This document shows positions 1 to 11,314 of a stretch of 64,000 bases of DNA, piece by piece. The position numbers and the translations under genes are program-made. This DNA comes from Eriocheir sinensis. Lineage: Eukaryota; Arthropoda; Malacostraca; Decapoda; Varunidae. The first letter of the stretch is position 1. Every line of letters begins with the position of its first letter. Location of the stretch: assembly GCF_024679095.1 (NCBI RefSeq), contig NC_066518.1, positions 9,711,083-9,775,082 of the forward strand. Reading direction: 5' to 3'. The notes below the pieces were generated by a model. It searched no databases and had not been told where the DNA came from. It saw only the letters and a list, made by a program, of their open reading frames with translations.

Positions 1-110
1 CCTCTTCTACCTCTTCCTTCTCCTAATTCTTCTTTTACTCTTACTTCTTTTTATTCTTCCTCTTCCTCCTCCTCCTCTTCTCCATCTTCCCCCACACTAG
101 TATTGACCTG
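1..110. repeat. Pyrimidine-rich low-complexity tract
   Basis: The stretch is almost pure C/T on the plus strand, with CTT and TCC units. No gene is visible in it. Confidence 0.8.
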
Positions 111-153
111 TGTTCCTTGTCATGAGTTGTTCCTTTCGTTTTCGTCTGGCCTT

Positions 154-154
154 C

Positions 155-209
<55 letters not shown>

Positions 210-439
210 CGCTTCCCGGTACACCTGCTTTCTTGTACTCACCTGGCGCCACACACCTGTCCACCTTTGACTAGCCGGCAGACGGAGATCAAATAGTGAC
301 GGGGTGCGTTCAAGGTGTTTCGTGACTTCTGGGTGCTTTATGCGCGGTGAGGTTCCGGAGAAGAAGAAAAAATAAAGAAAGGGACGGCCAGGTATTTGTC
401 GTGCTAATGAAGGTGTTCCAGCGATGAGCGGGGCAGGTG
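154..439. promoter_or_regulatory. Cluster of CAGGTG/CACCTG E-boxes around a (GT)n run
   Basis: The hexamer CAGGTG or its complement CACCTG occurs at about 154, 222, 240, 254 and 434, five times in 286 bp. A perfect (GT)n run lies at 157-207. CAGGTG is the E-box type bound by Snail/ZEB zinc fingers and some bHLH proteins. A regulatory role is inference from density only; CAGGTG also resembles a splice-donor context, and no transcript evidence exists. Confidence 0.25.
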
Positions 440-555
440 TTTCGTCAGAATTCGCGTTACCGGAAGTTATTGTTTTCTTTCTTTTTGTCGTTCGGTGGAA
501 GTTCGCATATCAGTAAATCGTGACTTAAGTTCGGAATATTAGACGGTCGTTTCCT

Positions 556-770
556 TCCTCTTCTTCTTCTTTTTCTTCTTCTTCTTTTTCTTTGTCGCCG
601 TCGTCTTCGTTTTCTTTTTTTCTCTTTTTTTTTCTTTTTTCTTCTTCTTGTTCTCTTTGTTCGTGTTTTTGTTTCTTTTATTTTTGTTCTCCTTCTCCTC
701 CTTCTCGTCTTTAGCAGTAGTAGTCGTAACAGTAGTAGTAGTAGTACGTAGTAGTAGTAGTAGTAACAGC
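556..770. repeat. (TTC)n low complexity followed by a (TAG)n run
   Basis: TTC/TTT-rich sequence runs to about 715 and is followed by GTA/TAG triplets at about 715-764. The open frame across it is Phe/Ser/Val low complexity and is not a gene. Confidence 0.7.
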
Positions 771-1009
771 TTTGCGTTTCGTGAGCCGCACAGAAATTCG
801 TGTAACAGATTAATTTATCTTCCCGGAATTAAAAACGCTGTGTTCGCGACGTGTGTTCTCTTTTCCAGCGGCGTTCCCTTGTTTGTTTTCTTGGTGTTGT
901 TCGGGTTTCTTCGTGCCGCGTCTCCATCGTCTGCCCTGTGTGTTCCGTGTCTTGAGGAGGTCGCGTTTCGTACATGTCGTGTCAGTACGTTTGTTCTTTC
1001 GCTCATTGC

Positions 1010-1838
1010 CTTACAGAACGAGAACGAGAGAGCGAGAGAGACAGAGGGAAAGACAGACGGGTGTACAGATAGATAGGCGTTCAGACAGAGAGACAGGCAT
1101 GCAGACAGACAAACAGACAGACAGGCAGACAGACAGAGCGGGCTGCACATTACCTGACAGAACGAGAACGAGAGAGCGACAGAGACACAAGGAAAGACAG
1201 ACGGGTAGACAGACAGATATGCAAACAGACAGACAGACAGGCAGACAGACAGAGCGGGCTGCGCATTACCTGACAGAACGAGAACGAGAGAGCGAGAGAG
1301 ACAGAGGGAAAGACAGACGGGTACACAGACATACAGACAGACAGACAGACAGACAGAGCGGGCTGCACATTACCCTACAGAACGAGAACAAACGAGAGCG
1401 AGAGAGACAGAGGGAAAGACAGACGGGTACACAGACAGACAGGCATGCAGACAGACAGACAGACAGGGAGACAGACAGAGCGGGCTGCACATTACCTGAC
1501 AGAACGGGAACGAGAGAGCGAGAGAGACAGAAGGAAAGACAGACGGGTACACAGACAGACAGGCATGCAGACAGACAGACAGACAGACAGGGAGACAGAC
1601 AGAGCGGGCTGCACATTACCTGACAGAACGGGAACGAGAGAGCAAGAGAGACAGAAGGAAAGGGAAAGACAGACGGGTACACAGACAGAGAGACAGGCAT
1701 ACAGACAGACAGATATACAGGCAGACCGAGCGGGCTACACATTACCTTACAGAACGAAAACGAACGACACTAAGAGAGCGAGAGAGACAGAGGGAAAGAC
1801 AGACGGGTACACAGACAGACAGACAGGGCGTGCACTTT
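1010..1838. repeat. Minisatellite, unit 104-126 bp, about seven copies
   Basis: A unit containing GGCTGCACATTACCTGACAG, an AACGAGAGAGCGAGAGAGACAG segment and a (CAGA)n segment is repeated head to tail. The GGCTGC marker starts at 1141, 1257, 1361, 1483, 1607 and 1733, so periods are 116, 104, 122, 124 and 126 bp. Length differences come largely from gain or loss of GACA tetramers inside each unit. Several frames on both strands stay open across it (Arg/Gln/Thr-rich on plus, Cys/Leu/Ser-rich on minus). These follow from the repeat composition and are not taken as genes. Confidence 0.9.
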
Positions 1839-1956
1839 GATCTGGGATTCATGAGCCAGGCCACTAATGCGTGCCTGTGTGCGTGCATGCATACGTGCGT
1901 GCTTAGCGAGAGGGAATTAATATGTGTGTGAAGGCGTATCGATATGTGCGCGCGCT

Positions 1957-1958
<2 letters not shown>

Positions 1959-2001
<43 letters not shown>
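1959..2001. repeat. (TG)n microsatellite
   Basis: Perfect TG dinucleotides. The flanking 1839-2220 is ordinary complex sequence with no gene recognised. Confidence 0.9.
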
Positions 2002-2003
<2 letters not shown>

Positions 2004-2364
2004 GAGGAGGATGGAGGGCGGCGGGAGGTTTGGGGAAGGGGTCAACGGGGGGGCGGTAGTTAGGTCCTCTGTGCACCTCATTAGCCAGAATTAGTGTTTG
2101 TTTAGGGTTTATCGTTACACCTGCGGCCCCTACTTAACCCCATTGGCTGCTCACTCCGCCTTACCTGCGCCCTCTAATTAGCAAGGTATGATCGCGTCAC
2201 CTTAACTTGACCGTCACCAGGTGGAGAGGGAAACGCTGCTGCTGTTGCTTGTTTTTCCTCCTCAATCTCTTCTCTACTCCTCTTCCTCTTCCCTCCTCCT
2301 CCTCCTCCCTCTTCTCTTCCTCTTCTCTCCCTCTCTTCCCCGTGTGTTTTGGCTTGACTTCTCT

Positions 2365-2458
2365 TTTTCCATAGGGGCAGTGTTTACCGGGCTTTATTTA
2401 TCTCATTATTATTATTATTTTTGCCCTTTAGCTGCTTCCTTCACTAAAAAAAAACGTA
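2365..2458 (+). mobile_element. Degenerate LINE-like 3' tail
   Basis: The order is a GGGGCAG motif, then CCGGGCTTTATTT, an ATT-rich stretch, TTTGCCCTTTAGCTGCTTCCTTC and an A-run. This matches in order the tails at 14990-15118 and 15481-15575. It looks like a short, diverged 3' end of a crab-type LINE or of a SINE sharing that tail. No coding part is attached. Confidence 0.5.
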
Positions 2459-2639
2459 AGGGCTAAAAAGTCTTTGTTATCTCCCCTTCGCACTATCATC
2501 CTCCCGTCGCAAGATTAGGTAGCATTAATGAAGCTAATGAAGTCCCTCTTATCATTTATGGCACCGGGGAAGTAGCCTCGTAACAATATGCGTGTGTGTG
2601 TGTTTTGTGTGTGTGTTTGTTTTGTGTGTTCTGCGAGGG

Positions 2640-3200
2640 GGAAAGTAATGATGGAGGGGAGATGGTTGAGGAGCAGGGGAGGGAAGGAGAAGTGAGCGAT
2701 GTAAAGTTACTGACATTGCCACGTATGTTGTTTTATAAAAAGAAAGAAGGCTTAGGGAGGAAAGAAAGAGGGAGGGAATACTGCTAAATGGTGGGGAAGG
2801 GAGGGGGTGGAGTGAAGGGGAGGGAAGGAGAGAGTAGGGTAAGGAAGGGAGGGGAAGGGGAGAGGAGGGTGAGATGAGAAGTGAAGGGAAGGGGAGTGGA
2901 GGGTGAGATGAGGAGTGGAGGGAAGGGAAGGGGAGAGGAGGGTGAGATGAGGAGTGGGGGGAAGGGGAGAGGACAGTAAGGGAGGTGGGGGAGAGAAGGG
3001 GAGATGAGGGGTTGGGAGGGGTAGGGACTGGTGGTTGGGTGACTGTCATTCTTTAGAGTTTACAAAATGTTACCGGGAAGGAATGAGGGGAGAAATGAGG
3101 AGGTGTGAGGGGAAGAAAGGGGGGGAGGAGTGAAGGGAAGGAAAGAGGGGAGGAGTGAAGAAGCGCATGGGAGTTGGGGAAGACAAAGGGAATGTGTTCT
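2640..3200. repeat. Purine-rich block with a 34-57 bp minisatellite
   Basis: The plus strand is nearly all A/G. A unit containing GGTGAGATGAGGAGTG recurs with GAGATGAG at 2871, 2905, 2944 and 3001. The opposite strand gives a Pro/Ser-rich open frame that reflects the repeat. Confidence 0.75.
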
Positions 3201-3413
3201 CAAGTGTCATAAAGAGAGTGGGAAGGTGTAGTTATATTGCCTCACAGCGACGTTCACCTGAGGGCCGCTGTTGAGAGAGAGAAAGAGGGAGAGACAGAGA
3301 GGAGCAATGACGTCACACCATACCACGTCACTCTCCGAAGCGGCTCTGGAGAATGACTGAAGTGGGATGGATGTGTGGGAGAAACCAGAGTGCGTCAGCT
3401 GTCAACCCTCATC

Positions 3414-3469
3414 AAGCTGACGGAGCGGCTGACGGACTGACGAGCTGACGGGATGACGGGCTGATGGAG
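3414..3469. repeat. GCTGACGG short tandem repeat
   Basis: Six or so degenerate copies of an 8-12 bp unit (GCTGACGG / ACTGACGA). The flanking 3210-3413 is complex sequence without a recognised gene. Confidence 0.7.
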
Positions 3470-3569
3470 TAAGATAACAGCCCCCCCCGCTCTGCCCCCC
3501 CTCCGGCCGGATTAGATTTTGCTGATTGGCAGCTCTGGCGGTGTGCCTGGATTCGACGAGAGGGTCGGT

Positions 3570-4208
3570 GGAGCAGGAAGGAAGGAAGGAAGGAAGGGGG
3601 GAGTGGGAGGGTGTAGGGTGTAGGGACGGAATATAAGAGGGTGGATGGGTGAAAAGAAAGGGAGAGGCGTGAGAATGAAGACAGTATTAAGGAAAAAAAA
3701 AAGGGAGTGGGTAGGGGCAGGGACGGGGAGTGAGGGGGGAGAGGAAGAGGAGGAAGAAAAGGAGGCAAAAAGAAGGAAGGAAAACTGGAGGAAAACGAGA
3801 AACGAAGGACTGGAAGAGAGGGAGAGAGTGGGGCAGAGAAAGGGATAAGACGGAGGCGGCAGAAAAAAGGAAAGAAAGAAAGAACGAAAAAGAATGAAAA
3901 CGAAGAAAGAAAGAAAGAAAAGAAGGCAGAAAGTAAGGAACGAAGGAAGGAAGGTAGGAAGGTGGGAAGTTGGAGGAGGAGGAGGAGGAGGACGAGAACG
4001 AGGAGCGAATGGGCGCGGATGGCTAGGTGGAGTCTGTGATTGAAGGGGAGGAGGGGGACAAATTGCGTGGGCTGATGGACGGAAGGATCGGAAGACGAGG
4101 CGCGGGACAGGAAGGGAATTTAGTGGACGCGGCGCCGTCACTTCAGAAGGCGAGGAGGTAGGTGCCGGACGTGTGGGTGGAGGAGGAGGAGGAGGAGGAG
4201 GAGGAGGG
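3570..4208. repeat. Purine-rich block (AAGG, GAAA, GGA units)
   Basis: AAGG runs lie near 3580-3598, GAAA/GAAC runs at 3868-3960, and a perfect GGA run at about 4180-4207. The Pro/Ser/Leu open frame on the minus strand is a repeat translation. Confidence 0.75.
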
Positions 4209-4319
4209 CACGTGCATAAAGCCGGTCCGGTGGGTGGTGATGATAGTGGTGGTGATGGGTGGTGGGTGTTGATGGTAGGGGGGAGGGTCATATATTCCCC
4301 TCCCACCTCCACGTAATAA

Positions 4320-5120
4320 CAGGTCAAGCCACCCCTACCCCCCTCTTTCTTCACCCCCCCTAAGACCGCTCCCCTTACTCTCTCCTCCCCTCCCTTCTTT
4401 CCTTCCTTACCACTCCTCCGTGTCCTCTCTCCTTCTTTTCATCCCCCTATCCCTCCCCTCTACCCCTTTCCTCGTTCTTTCCCACCTTACTCTCCTCCCC
4501 TTCCTTCCTTCCTTCCTTCCTTCCTTCCCTCCTTCCTTCCTTCTTTCCTCACCCTTACCCTCCATTTCCGTCCTCTATCTCCCCCATCCATTCCCCCTCT
4601 CCTACCCCCACTCCTTCACCCTTTCAGCTCTTCCTTCTTCCCCTTTTTTCCCTCCTCACGCTAACCTACATTTCTTTCTCTCTCCTCCTCCAACCTTCCT
4701 TTCACACATCTCATCCCTTTCCTTTCTCAGTTCCTTCTCTCCCCATCTTTCTCCTCCCCTTCTTCCCTCCCCTACCATCCCCTTCATCTCCCCTGTCTCC
4801 CCTCCCTTCTCCCTACATACCCCCATCCCTTCCCCTCCCAGTTCTTTCTCCTCCCCCTTCCTCTTTCCCTTCTCCTTAGCTATCTGACGGCACGCTCTCT
4901 CCCCTACCCCCTTAAACTCCCCACCCCCTTTCACCCCCCCCTCCCTCCTACATACCCCCATCCCTTCCCCTCCCAGTTATTTCTCCTCCCCAATTCCTCT
5001 TTCCCCTCTCCTTAGCTATCTGACGGCACGCTGTCTCCCCTACCCCCTTTAACTCCCCCCCTTCCACCCCCCCCCTCCCCCTCTCCCTACCTCCCTCTCC
5101 CCTACCCTCCAAAGCCCCTT
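4320..5120. repeat. Pyrimidine-rich block with a 135-bp tandem duplication
   Basis: C/T-rich throughout. A segment beginning CTACATACCCCCATCCCTTC occurs at 4813 and again at 4948, with a shared complex core TAGCTATCTGACGGCACGCT. The period is 135 bp, a multiple of three, which keeps the low-complexity frames open. No gene is called. Confidence 0.8.
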
Positions 5121-5156
5121 CAAGGACAGTGGTCACAACATCTCTCTCTGAAAAAA

Positions 5157-5351
<195 letters not shown>

Positions 5352-5403
5352 GCTGATTGAAGAATCGACTTAATGCGTGACAGTATGTAATTAGTGTTTT
5401 TTT

Positions 5404-5481
5404 ATGTGTGTACGTGTGTGTGTACGTGTGTGTGTGTGTGTGTGCGTGTGTGTGTGTGCGTGTGTGTGCGTGTGTGTGTCG
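5404..5481. repeat. Interrupted (TG)n microsatellite
   Basis: TGTG with regular TACG and TGCG interruptions. Confidence 0.9.
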
Positions 5482-5562
5482 GAACATTTAATAGCGTGTT
5501 CCAAAGCCTTTCATTTTCTTTTTCTTTTTTCTCAAGAGCATTTGAATCGGGTCTCGCATTAG

Positions 5563-6050
5563 TGCCTCCTCCTCCTCCTCCTCCTCTTCCTCCTCCTCCG
5601 TCTCCTCTTCCTCCGTCTCTTCCTCCACCTTTTGCTCCTCCTCCTCTTCCTCTGTCTCTTCCTCCACCTTTTGCTCCTCCTCCTCTTCCTCTATCCTCCT
5701 CCTCTATTATCACTCCTGTTCTGAATTCTCCTTTGTCATTATTCCTTTTCTCACCTCCCTCCTCCTTTTCTTTCTATTCTTCCTTTTCCTCCTCCTCCTC
5801 TTCTTCCTATTCTTCCTTTTCCTCCTCCTCCTCTTCTTCCTCCTCCTCCTCCTCCTTCTCCTCCTTTATATCTCCTGCTCTGGACTCTCTCTTCTTTGGC
5901 CTTTCTTATCCCCTTTCTCACCTTCATCTACATCCTCTCCTCCTCCTCCTCCTCCTTCTTCTTCCTTCAGACCTCCTTCCTCTTCCTCTTCTTGTCCACC
6001 TGTCGCCTCGTTCCGCCTCTCCCTCTTCCCCTTTCCTCCTAATCCCTTTC
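5563..6050. repeat. TCC-rich pyrimidine block
   Basis: (CTC)n and TTCCTCC units, with internal copies of a CACCTTTTGCTCCTCCTCC segment. No gene. Confidence 0.8.
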
Positions 6051-6108
6051 CTTCTATCACATAATCCCCCAAATACTGCCTTTAATCACTTTCGCTGACC
6101 GGGAGTAG

Positions 6109-6110
6109 TT

Positions 6111-6151
<41 letters not shown>

Positions 6152-6722
6152 GTGTTCCTTTCATAATTACCTAATCTTACCTTTCATCCTTTCCTCACCT
6201 TTTCTATGCTTTACTCTTACCTCTCTGCATTATTATTTTCCACATTGTAAAAAAAAACGTTGAAAGGGATCGATGGAACAAAGAAAATTAATAAAAAAAA
6301 GGCTTAGGAAAACTGGAAGAGATATAAGAATGAAAAAAAAATTAAGCTGATGAGGAAGACAAAACTTAAGAGAAAGGAAGTAAAGAAGGAGGAAGGATAA
6401 AAAGAAATTAGTGACGAACAAAAACAATAGAAGATCAAGAAAATATGGGAAGTAAATGATTGAAGAATAGATAAAGGAGGAGGGGAAGGGAGGGAGACGG
6501 GGAGGAAGGTAGGAAGAGATACGGGAAAGGAAGAGGGTATCAGGGGGAGAGGTAGGAAGGAAGGAAGGTAGAAATAGGCCATAGCAATACATACAAAGGG
6601 AGGAGTAGGCGGATATGGAGGAAATGTGGTGTTGGGAAGGTAGAATAGGGAAGGGAGGAGGGCAGAGGGAGAGAGAGAGGAGAAAGAGAGATGAGAGAGA
6701 GAGAGAGAGAGGCAGCAGATTA

Positions 6723-6763
<41 letters not shown>

Positions 6764-6826
6764 AATAGTCCAGTAATAAAAGTCGAAAGAGAAAAATGGA
6801 CATAATGATAGAGGAAAAAATGAGCT

Positions 6827-6902
<76 letters not shown>
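6109..6902. repeat. Group of (GA)n runs in purine-rich sequence
   Basis: (GA)n lies at 6109-6148, about 6690-6712, 6728-6763 and 6831-6902. A/G-rich complex sequence separates them (6240-6680). No gene. Confidence 0.85.
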
Positions 6903-6904
<2 letters not shown>

Positions 6905-6905
<1 letters not shown>

Positions 6906-7330
6906 AATACACTATACGTTAAAGTTATTTTGAAATCTTATAAATACGTGTTAATCAGGAAACAACAGAACAGCCAGAAGGAAAAAAAACGAAAAACAAG
7001 AAATGTGTCAATTATGTACAAGATAAATAAACGTAAAATATATAAAAAAACGAAGACAGAAAGGAAGCAAGCAAGAAACAAGGCGATGAAAAGAGACGAA
7101 GACATACAATGAAATAGAAAAAGAAAAGAAAAAAAGAATTAAGAAACAAAAACTGAGAGAAACGAAGAGAAAACAAGCGAGACAGAAAGCGATAAGGAGA
7201 GAATGGAAGAGGAGAGAGGAGAGGGAGAAAAACACACACACACACACACACACACACAAAGCGACATGAAGGAGCATCAACAACAACAACAACGACAGCT
7301 GATCGGAAACGTCAACAAGTCAACTAGGTA
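6905..7330. other. A-rich sequence without a recognised gene
   Basis: A/G-rich sequence with a (CA)n run at 7232-7257. Lys/Arg open frames reflect composition. Nothing recognisable. Confidence 0.6.
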
Positions 7331-7359
7331 ACCATCTCTCGTATCCTCTTTGTGTGTCG

Positions 7360-7756
7360 TCCCCCCCTCCCCCCCCCCCCTCTCTCTCTCTCTCTTTCTC
7401 TGCGTCCCAACCGCTCAACCAACCTACCACCAGCCAGTCGACCTCCCAAACGTAAACAAAGGCGCACGTGGCTGTGTCTTGCGTCCATCCCCCTGGCACT
7501 GTTCGTGTAAGTAATGACAATAATAGCCCTGATGGGGAAGGCCCGACCCATTGAGTTCGTGAGTTCGTGTGTTCGTCGGTCATTGTCTGCTTACCATTAT
7601 TATCTCTGTTCCATTAGGTCCGGGGGTCATCGTGAGGAAAATGGTTGTCTTGTTGGGTCTTATTAAATGAGTTTGTGGGTGTGTGGGGAGGAGATAGATG
7701 GGGAGAGGGAAGGGCAGGAGGGGGGGTTGGGCACGGGGATGATTAGTGGGAGGAGG

Positions 7757-7760
<4 letters not shown>
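7360..7760. other. Complex sequence after a C-run, no gene seen
   Basis: A C-run with CT repeats (7360-7400) is followed by about 350 bp of moderately GC-rich complex sequence. Frames on the minus strand stay open briefly but show no recognisable domain. Confidence 0.5.
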
Positions 7761-7824
<64 letters not shown>

Positions 7825-7938
7825 ATGAAAAAAATAGTATATTACATAAAAGATGATTCGTAAAGCCCAGAAAAAGAAGAGAAAGAAGAAGAGGAAAAGG
7901 AAAAAGTAGAAGACGTAGCAGATGAAAAAAAAGAACAA

Positions 7939-7996
<58 letters not shown>
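7760..7996. repeat. (GT)n and (GA)n microsatellites
   Basis: Perfect (GT)n at 7760-7820 and (GA)n at 7944-7996, separated by A-rich sequence. Confidence 0.95.
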
Positions 7997-7998
<2 letters not shown>

Positions 7999-8229
7999 CC
8001 AAGAAAAGCAGACACAAACGGAGAGATAAATACAGAGAGTGAGGTAAAGACTTTTAGACCGTAGCGTTTCACAGCTGGACGCGAGGGAGTGAGGCCAAGG
8101 GGAGGAAGATTGTTTGGGCGTGATTAATGGGAACGTGGTTTGCTTTTTAAACCCCGTGTGGAATGGTAATGCGCGAGTCACGGGAAACAGAGTGAAAGAT
8201 TAATGAAAGCTGGCTACTGAAGGTTAAAC

Positions 8230-8460
8230 ACACTCACGAACACACACGCACACATACGCATACACACGCGCGCGCACACACAGACACAGACAGATACACA
8301 CATACACATACACACAGATAAAGAAAACAAACAAGGAAAGGAAAAAAAAGAAGGAAGGAAAGTACATAGAAGGAAAGAAAAATAAAGGAAAGAAAAAGGA
8401 CTAAAAGAATGAAGGAAAGAAAGAAAGAAGAAAGGAAGGAAGGAAGGAAGGAAGGAAGAG

Positions 8461-8525
<65 letters not shown>

Positions 8526-8617
8526 ATTGACTTTCCCTTTATCATCACCTCCGAGTTTTCTCCTCTTCTTCTTTTTCGCATTGTTCCCAGTCATTGTTAT
8601 TATTATTGTTTTCATTC

Positions 8618-8654
<37 letters not shown>
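8230..8654. repeat. CA, AAGG, (GA)n and (CT)n cluster
   Basis: An interrupted CA tract at 8230-8320 is followed by AAGG/GAAA repeats (8335-8462), (GA)n at 8463-8522 and (CT)n at 8620-8654. The last two form an inverted GA/CT pair about 100 bp apart. Confidence 0.9.
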
Positions 8655-8659
<5 letters not shown>

Positions 8660-8879
8660 TTTACCTTTATTAGACTCTTCTCTCTTCCTCTTTCCCTTCC
8701 CTCCCCCTCTATTTATTGCATTACTTCTTCTCCGTGATTTCGTTTTGGTCTTTATCATCGTCCTTTCTTTATCCGCCGTCCCTTCAATCCTCGTCCATTA
8801 GCTCTCTCTTTCCCTTTTTTTCACTAATCTTTACGATATTATCCCTTTGTGCAATTCCTCGTATCCATCCTTATCAGTA

Positions 8880-9250
8880 ATCTATTTCCTCCTCCTCCTC
8901 TTCCTCCTCCTCCTGTTTGGGTATCTTCTCTTTCCTCCTCCTTCTCCTCCTCCCTCCTCCTTCGTTTTCTTTCTCTTACTGTCGCTTATCATTCCTTTCT
9001 TTCCTCCTCTCTCCCTCTCTCTCTCTCTCATTCATTTTAAATAGCCACTTACTCTTTTTTCCTTGCTCCTCTTCTCCTCCTCCTCTTCCTTCTCTTGTTC
9101 TTGCTCTTTCTCCTGCTTCTGATCCTGCTCCTGTTCCTGTTCCTGTTTTTGCGCCTCCTCCTCCTCTTCCCCCTTTTCGTCCTCCATCCACTCAATCTCT
9201 TCCTCCATCTCCTCCTACTCCTCCTCCTCCTCCTCCTCCTCGTATTTCCT
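8880..9250. repeat. TCC/CTG-rich pyrimidine block
   Basis: CTC and CTCCTG hexamers with a TCCTGTTCC subrepeat near 9127-9150. No gene. The adjoining 9300-9400 is complex sequence; 9400-9620 is again GGA/GAGG-rich. Confidence 0.75.
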
Positions 9251-9842
9251 GTATCCCTGCTAACATCCTTTCATCTAAACTTTTCCTTATTATAATGACA
9301 TCTTCCAGACACGGCTGAGAGGCTGGAGGCGCCGCAGCCCGCCCGCTGATGGAAATTATAGCGAGAAGGGATTTTTTGGACAGGGTGACTACCTGACCGG
9401 AGGGAGAGAGGAGAGGAGAGAGGAGGGGAAGGGAGTGGAAAGAAGTGGAAGGGTGTGGAGCGGAGAGGTGGGGAAAGGAGGAAGAAGAATGATCGAGGGA
9501 CGAGAGTGATGGAGAGAAAAGGGATAAGTAATGGAAGTGCTGGGAGATGAAGGGAACTGGAGGGAGGGAGAGAGCGAGGTAGGGAGGGAAAGAGGTGAGG
9601 AAGAGGGAGGGAGGGGAAGGAGTTAGTCTGGGAAAAGAGAGGAAAGTAATAAAAAGACCATAACTTGCTCGAGAATCCCAAAGAATGTTAAATACCGGAG
9701 GGAAAATGAAAAATGAAATGGTTTGAGAAATGATGAGAGAAAGGAAGACTGCTGTAAAAGGCTTTCGAGGGAGTTTTGTTTATTTTTTCGCTTTTTTGTT
9801 TCCCGAATACATGAGTGAACTTGGGTAGTTTTTTGTATTATT

Positions 9843-10085
9843 GTTATTGTTATTCTTATTCTTAGTATCATTCTTACTCGTATTGTTATTTTCATCCTTA
9901 TTCTTAGTATCATTCTTACTCGTATTATTATTTTCATTCTTATTCTTAGTATCATTCTTACTCGTATTGTTATTTTCATTCTTATTCTTAGTATCATTCT
10001 TACTCGTATTGTTATTTTCATTCTTATTCTTAGTATCATTCTTACTCGTATTGTTATTTTCATTCTTATTCTTAGTATCTTTATT
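9843..10085. repeat. Exact 42-bp minisatellite, about five and a half copies
   Basis: The marker TAGTATCATTCTTACTCGTA starts at 9863, 9905, 9947, 9989 and 10031, with a diverging start at 10073, so every period is exactly 42 bp. Copies differ by single bases (for example TATTATTA versus TATTGTTA in copy two). Because 42 is 14 codons, frames stay open on both strands, giving a 14-residue Leu/Val/Phe repeat on plus and an Ile/Arg/Met repeat on minus. Probably non-coding. Confidence 0.95.
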
Positions 10086-10312
10086 AACACTATTTTCATC
10101 AAGGCATCGATTGTGTTTTATATGAATTTATTGTCTTTTCTAATGCACTATCTTTTACGAACTTGTATTTTATCGCATCCTTTTGTATTATTTATTACAC
10201 AGACTTACAATTCATGCGGTGCTCTCTTTTTCCTTTTTTTTTTTTCCTCACTAAACTTTGCTGCCTCGAATCCTTGTGTTTCTTTTCCTTGGGGTTCCAG
10301 AGTCCATTTATC

Positions 10313-10318
<6 letters not shown>

Positions 10319-10372
<54 letters not shown>

Positions 10373-10470
10373 CACGCACACACGCACACACACACCTCCC
10401 ACAATACCTTGACTTCCTCGGGCGCGGAGAGGAGGAGGAGGAGGAAGAGGAGGAGGAGGAAGGAGAATAA
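10319..10470. repeat. (CT)n, (CA)n and (GGA)n in series
   Basis: (CT)n at 10319-10369 runs directly into CA/CGCA repeats to 10395. A GGA tract lies at 10430-10465. Confidence 0.9.
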
Positions 10471-10656
10471 GGGGACAGGAGGGAACCTTTTAGCAGTAAA
10501 TTCCAAGTTGGCGATGTTTTGAGCGAGCTAGTGAAATGTGGACGGACGGTGCCTTAGAGTTTGTTCCGGCTCCAACGACACCGCCACCGCTCACTGGGGG
10601 CGTGTGGCGCGGGGTGTGTGCAGAGGTGACGTTGTTCCAGGTGATACGGGTTATTG

Positions 10657-10659
<3 letters not shown>

Positions 10660-10721
<62 letters not shown>
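10660..10721. repeat. (GA)n microsatellite
   Basis: Perfect GA dinucleotides. The following 10722-11280 is A-rich then ordinary complex sequence with no recognised gene. Confidence 0.95.
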
Positions 10722-10724
<3 letters not shown>

Positions 10725-11283
10725 AGGAAGAGATAGAGGGAGAGTAAGAAAGAAAAGACACAAACAAAAAGAAAGAAAGAAAGAATGATAGAAAGAAATA
10801 GTAAGAAAGTGCGAACATAATAAAAATTAATTTCAGAACATGACAAAATTAAGGAAGAATTAGAAAAAGGAGTAATGGCAAAATTGGAAGAAAAAGTAGT
10901 TAGGTAGATTTGTGTGTACAATGCAAAAACAAAACAAAAAAAAAAGGATAGGGAAGAAATCATTGTATTCCCTAAAATATCTACTGTATAATAGAATAAG
11001 GAATGTTTTAAATCAGGCCTTTTGTTATTTTTTGCAACGCTATTCTCTGTGTGCCTGCAATCTAAGCTCACTAATTAATCTCCTCCGTCTTACTTGCCAC
11101 TCCTTCACCTTGCAATGTTTCTCAGGTAATCTAGGAACTCTTTATTCTCACCTGGGCGCTGTTTCAAAGGCCGCGTCGCAAATCCTTCAGTTTTTGGAAT
11201 GTTAATTGAAAAGGCGGTAGTGACATTTTTCTCGCACATGTTTAGTAATTTTCTGCTTTTCTGTGTAAAGCTGAATATTAATG

Positions 11284-11314
11284 TGTGTTTTTTCTCTTCT
11301 CGTTGCAGGTATGT
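11284..11314 (+). promoter_or_regulatory. Candidate splice acceptor directly joined to a donor (recursive-splice-like site)
   Basis: A long pyrimidine tract (TTTTTTCTCTTCTCGTTG) ends in CAG at 11306-11308 and is followed immediately by GTATGT. This is a good 3' splice site fused to a good 5' splice site. It matches the layout of ratchet points described in long arthropod introns (pyrimidine tract, NCAG, GT). It could equally be the 5' end of an ordinary exon. Context: it lies 1.5 kb before the CpG-rich candidate promoter. Confidence 0.3.

Noticed and set aside
853..1623. 256-codon plus frame over the 1.0-1.8 kb minisatellite
   Set aside because: Arg/Gln/Thr/Asp repeats follow directly from GACA and GAGA units. 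The minus strand is also open.
3512..4354. 280-codon minus frame with poly-Pro
   Set aside because: Complement of GGA and GAAA repeats; Pro/Ser/Phe runs match the triplets exactly.
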